A DNA stretch of 41,570 nt from Paracoccaceae bacterium (GTDB lineage: Bacteria > Pseudomonadota > Alphaproteobacteria > Rhodobacterales > Rhodobacteraceae), in contig JAIXPH010000024.1 in assembly GCA_027486345.1 (NCBI GenBank), positions 1-41,570 of the forward strand, in the 5' to 3' direction. Made by a program: the position numbers and the translations under genes. The notes below the pieces were generated by a model, which searched no databases, had not been told where the DNA came from, and was given only the letters and a program-made list of their open reading frames with translations. Shown here one piece after another: positions 39,357 to 41,570 of the stretch (positions within the stretch are counted from its first letter, which is position 1; each line of letters begins with the position of its first letter).

Positions 39357-39983
39357 TCAATTGACCAGAGTCGCCTCAGTCGCCGCGCGCAACTCAGCCT
39401 CGGTCACACCGTCTGCCAGTTCGACGATCTTCAGCCCGCCCGGCACCACATCCAGCACACCCAGATTGCTGATGATGCGGTTGACGACACCTTGGCCGGT
39501 CAGCGGCAGGGTGCAGCGTTTCAGCACCTTGGACTCGCCGTGTTTGCTGGTGTGGTCCATCACCACCACCACACGGCCCACGCCCGCGACAAGGTCCATC
39601 GCGCCGCCCATGCCCTTGACCAGTTTGCCGGGGATCATCCAGTTCGCGAGGTCTCCATTCTCGGCCACTTCCATCGCGCCGAGGATGGCCATGGCGATCT
39701 TGCCGCCACGGATCATGGCGAAGGATTGCGCCGAGTCAAAGAACGCCGTCTGCGGCAGTTCGGTGATGGTCTGCTTGCCCGCGTTGATCAGGTCGGCATC
39801 CTCTTCGCCCTCAAACGGGAACGGGCCCATGCCGAGCATCCCGTTTTCCGATTGCAGCGTGACGTTGACGCCCGCCGGAATGTAGTTCGCCACCAGCGTC
39901 GGAATGCCGATGCCAAGGTTCACATACCAGCCGTCCTGCAATTCCTGCGCGGCGCGGGCGGCCATTTGGTTGCGGTCCCACAT
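39357..39983 (-). CDS. scoB: 3-oxoacid CoA-transferase subunit B
   Basis: 208 residues. The catalytic glutamate is Glu46 in [11 protein letters not shown], the class I CoA-transferase motif. Further family blocks are [36 protein letters not shown] and [23 protein letters not shown]. With subunit A it moves CoA from succinyl-CoA to acetoacetate or a similar 3-oxoacid, feeding ketone-body or fatty-acid breakdown products into acetyl-CoA. The start overlaps the scoA stop (TAATG). Confidence 0.92.
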   Translation of the reverse strand: MWDRNQMAARAAQELQDGWYVNLGIGIPTLVANYIPAGVNVTLQSENGMLGMGPFPFEGEEDADLINAGKQTITELPQTAFFDSAQSFAMIRGGKIAMAILGAMEVAENGDLANWMIPGKLVKGMGGAMDLVAGVGRVVVVMDHTSKHGESKVLKRCTLPLTGQGVVNRIISNLGVLDVVPGGLKIVELADGVTEAELRAATEATLVN

Positions 39984-40687
39984 TACACGGACTCCTTCTT
40001 GCGGACGGTACGCTGTTCGATCCGTTTTTCGTGCTGCCCCTGCACGATGCGGTGCACATAGATGCCGGGCAGGTGGATGGTGTCGGGGTCCAGCGATCCC
40101 AGCGGAACGATCTCTTCGACCTCAACCACGCAGATCTTGCCGCAGGTGGCGGCGGGCGGGTTGAAATTGCGGGCAGTCTTGCGGAACACGAGGTTGCCCG
40201 ATGGGTCCGCCTTCCATGCCTTGACGATGGACAGATCGGCCACGATGGCGCGTTCAAGGATATAGGTCTTGCCGTCGAAATCCTTGTGCTCTTTCCCCTC
40301 GGCAATCACCGTGCCCACGCCGGTGCGGGTGTAGAAACCGGGGATACCGGCGCCACCGGCGCGCATCCGTTCGGCCAAGGTGCCTTGGGGGTTGAACTCC
40401 AACTCCAACTCACCGCTCAGATATTGGCGCATGAATTCGGCGTTCTCGCCCACATAGGACGAGATCATTTTCTTCACCTGACGGCTTTCCAGCAAAACGC
40501 CAAGGCCAAAGCCATCGACGCCTGCGTTGTTCGACGCCACCGTCAACCCTTGCGTTCCCGCCTTGCGAATGGCGGCGATCAGAAGTTCCGGGATGCCGCA
40601 CAGGCCAAAGCCCCCGCTGGCGATGGTCATGCCGTCAAACAGCACGCCCTCCAAGGCCGCATTGGCCGTTTCATAGATTTTCCGCAT
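39983..40687 (-). CDS. scoA: 3-oxoacid CoA-transferase subunit A
   Basis: 234 residues from the ATG at 40687, with GGGGGAT just before it; the open frame extends upstream to 40735 without a better start. Conserved blocks: [30 protein letters not shown] (the glycine-rich CoA loop), [19 protein letters not shown], and [13 protein letters not shown]. It is the first gene of scoAB and is divergent from a PAS-LuxR regulator, with a perfect palindrome between them that probably carries the control site. Confidence 0.92.
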   Translation of the reverse strand: MRKIYETANAALEGVLFDGMTIASGGFGLCGIPELLIAAIRKAGTQGLTVASNNAGVDGFGLGVLLESRQVKKMISSYVGENAEFMRQYLSGELELEFNPQGTLAERMRAGGAGIPGFYTRTGVGTVIAEGKEHKDFDGKTYILERAIVADLSIVKAWKADPSGNLVFRKTARNFNPPAATCGKICVVEVEEIVPLGSLDPDTIHLPGIYVHRIVQGQHEKRIEQRTVRKKESV

Positions 40688-40772
40688 ATCCCCCGCCACG
40701 GTTGCCGGGGCCGAAGCGCCCCTGTCGGACAGCACATTCCCCCTTTGCGCGCCGTCCTTCCATCCGTAGGAA

Positions 40773-40790
40773 TACGTAGATATCTACGTA
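40773..40790. promoter_or_regulatory. 18-bp perfect palindrome between scoA and the PAS-LuxR gene
   Basis: TACGTAGATATCTACGTA reads the same on both strands. It ends 6 bp before the regulator's ATG and lies about 85 bp before the scoA start. A perfect two-fold site suits a LuxR-type dimer. Position over the regulator's start suggests autoregulation together with scoAB control. Confidence 0.78.
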
Positions 40791-40796
40791 GAGGCG

Positions 40797-41363
40797 ATGA
40801 TGCGGCGACCCGATGATCTGGCAAGGACCGGCTTTGACCTTGCTCCCGATGCCACGCTGGTCTTGGCCGACCGCGTGATCCTGCGCGCCAACCGCCGTGT
40901 AGAGGCCGTGTTCGGCTGGACCCCGGCCGAGTTGGAGGGCCAGTCGATCCGCATGCTCTACCCCGGTCAGACGGATTTCGATCTGATCGGCGACCGCGCG
41001 CGGCGGGCGATGCTGACCGACCCCGTCTATAGCGACGAACGCTTCATGCGGCGCAAGGATGGGCAGGTGGTGTGGATGGAGGCGCATGGTCAGGCGCTGG
41101 ACCCTGCCGATCCGCAAAAACTGGCGGTCTGGTCCTATCGCCCGGCGCGTGTGGCGGCGGCGGGTCCGGCGGACAGCATGACGGCGGCGGAACGGCGGAT
41201 TGCGGGCTATCTGGTGAACGGTTTCACCAGTAAGGAAATCGCGCAATCGCTGGGCTGTTCCCCCCGAACGATCGAGGCGCACCGCGCCAACATGATCCGC
41301 AAGATGGGCGTGCGGAACAGCTTTGATCTGGTCAGCCGCTTGCTGGCGGCCAGCGAAGGCTAG
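40797..41363 (+). CDS. PAS domain LuxR-type transcriptional regulator
   Basis: 188 residues; two adjacent ATGs (40797, 40800) follow GAGG. The N-terminal PAS domain (about 10-115; LVLADRVILRANRRVEAVFGWTPAELEGQSIRMLYPG, FMRRKDGQVVWMEAHGQAL) is followed by a C-terminal LuxR/GerE helix-turn-helix (MTAAERRIAGYLVNGFTSKEIAQSLGCSPRTIEAHRANMIRKMGVRN). No receiver domain is present, so a small ligand or redox state probably acts through the PAS domain. It is divergent from scoAB and likely controls it through the palindrome at 40773-40790. The stop codon lies exactly at the edge of the inserted IS element. Confidence 0.88.
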   Translation: MMRRPDDLARTGFDLAPDATLVLADRVILRANRRVEAVFGWTPAELEGQSIRMLYPGQTDFDLIGDRARRAMLTDPVYSDERFMRRKDGQVVWMEAHGQALDPADPQKLAVWSYRPARVAAAGPADSMTAAERRIAGYLVNGFTSKEIAQSLGCSPRTIEAHRANMIRKMGVRNSFDLVSRLLAASEG

Positions 41364-41570
41364 GGTCAGGACCTATTGATCTTGCTGTTGCGGCATGATT
41401 CAGCCTCCGCAAGGAGACCGATCAATGAGCAACCTTTTCTGGCTGACCGAGGTGCAGATGGCCCGTCTTCAACCCTTCTTCCCGAAGAGCCATGGCAAAC
41501 CCCGCGTCGATGACCGGCGCGTGCTGAGCGGGATTATCTTCATCAATCGTAATGGCTTGCGGTGGTGCGA
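41364..41570 (+). mobile_element. Left end of an IS5-family-like insertion sequence (runs off the window)
   Basis: GGTCAGGACC at 41364 begins an AT-richer stretch that leads into a transposase gene. Just before it is CTAG (41360-41363), the type of target duplicated by IS427-group IS5 elements. The left end at 41364 is an estimate because the right end is not in the window. Confidence 0.7.
41425..41570 (+). CDS. IS5-family-like transposase, N-terminal part
   Basis: 48 complete residues from the ATG at 41425 (AGGAG lies 10 bp upstream) to the window edge. The sequence MSNLFWLTEVQMARLQPFFP followed by SHGKPRVDDRRVLSGIIFINRNGLRW is the well-known start of IS427-group transposases, which carry a DDE catalytic domain further on. 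Members of this group are often made by frameshifting between two ORFs; only the first is visible. Confidence 0.88.
   Translation, partial: MSNLFWLTEVQMARLQPFFPKSHGKPRVDDRRVLSGIIFINRNGLRWC

Overview
The window looks like a piece of an alphaproteobacterial chromosome, most likely Rhodobacterales/Rhodobacteraceae. The reasons are high GC with long antisense shadow frames, tightly overlapping ATGA/TGATG gene junctions, a thu-type disaccharide operon of the rhizobial/rhodobacterial kind, a cheD/cheA/cheW/cheR cluster with a STAS protein, tandem trimethylamine-dehydrogenase-like flavoproteins, and a G/C-rich convergent intergenic hairpin of a kind I associate with this group. No rRNA, tRNA, CRISPR array or phage block was seen. 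The only mobile element is the left end of an IS5-like insertion sequence at the right edge.

Layout. 1-1364: phosphate genes (5' end of phoU, and pstS behind a Pho-box-like array). 1543-3216: a secreted subtype-B-tannase-like esterase. 3225-11276: an amide uptake and hydrolysis operon. It has a structured leader with an intrinsic terminator, an AmiC-like sensor, an AmiR-like ANTAR antiterminator, two Dpp-type permeases, a family-5 solute-binding protein, an acetamidase/formamidase, and a fused two-domain ATPase broken by an in-frame TAG. 11372-12742: chromate transporter chrA. 12867-22567: chemotaxis. The minus-strand operon is STAS-cheY-cheA-cheW-cheR-cheY-small helical protein, and the plus-strand operon is cheD-mcp-small protein-mcp. 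22620-26651: two tandem FMN/Fe-S/FAD oxidoreductases. 26652-27411: hairpin-rich spacer with a 70-residue ORF. 27412-30014: a 7TMR-DISM-type histidine kinase and its response regulator. 30371-37648: thuR-thuE-thuF-thuG-thuK-thuA-thuB (minus strand), with a divergent L-fucose-isomerase-like gene at 37841-39307. 39357-40687: 3-oxoacid CoA-transferase scoA-scoB, divergent from a PAS-LuxR regulator (40797-41363). 41364-41570: start of the IS.

How the genes work together. In the amide locus, AmiC should sense a small amide and release AmiR, which would antiterminate at the leader hairpin. The ABC importer would bring in substrate and the amidase would hydrolyse it to ammonia plus an acid. In the thu locus, the ABC importer takes up trehalose-like disaccharides and ThuB/ThuA process them through keto-sugars. 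A LacI-type repressor is inferred to act at two copies of one palindrome, before thuE and between thuR and the isomerase gene. The chemotaxis genes supply the phosphorelay (CheA, two CheY), adaptation enzymes (CheR, CheD; no CheB here) and two receptors.

The most interesting leads are the antitermination-controlled amide operon, the amber codon inside its ATPase, a possible miniature CheZ-like phosphatase at the end of the che operon, the isomerase apparently recruited to the thu regulon, and an Fe-S ligand replaced by alanine in one of the two tandem flavoproteins.
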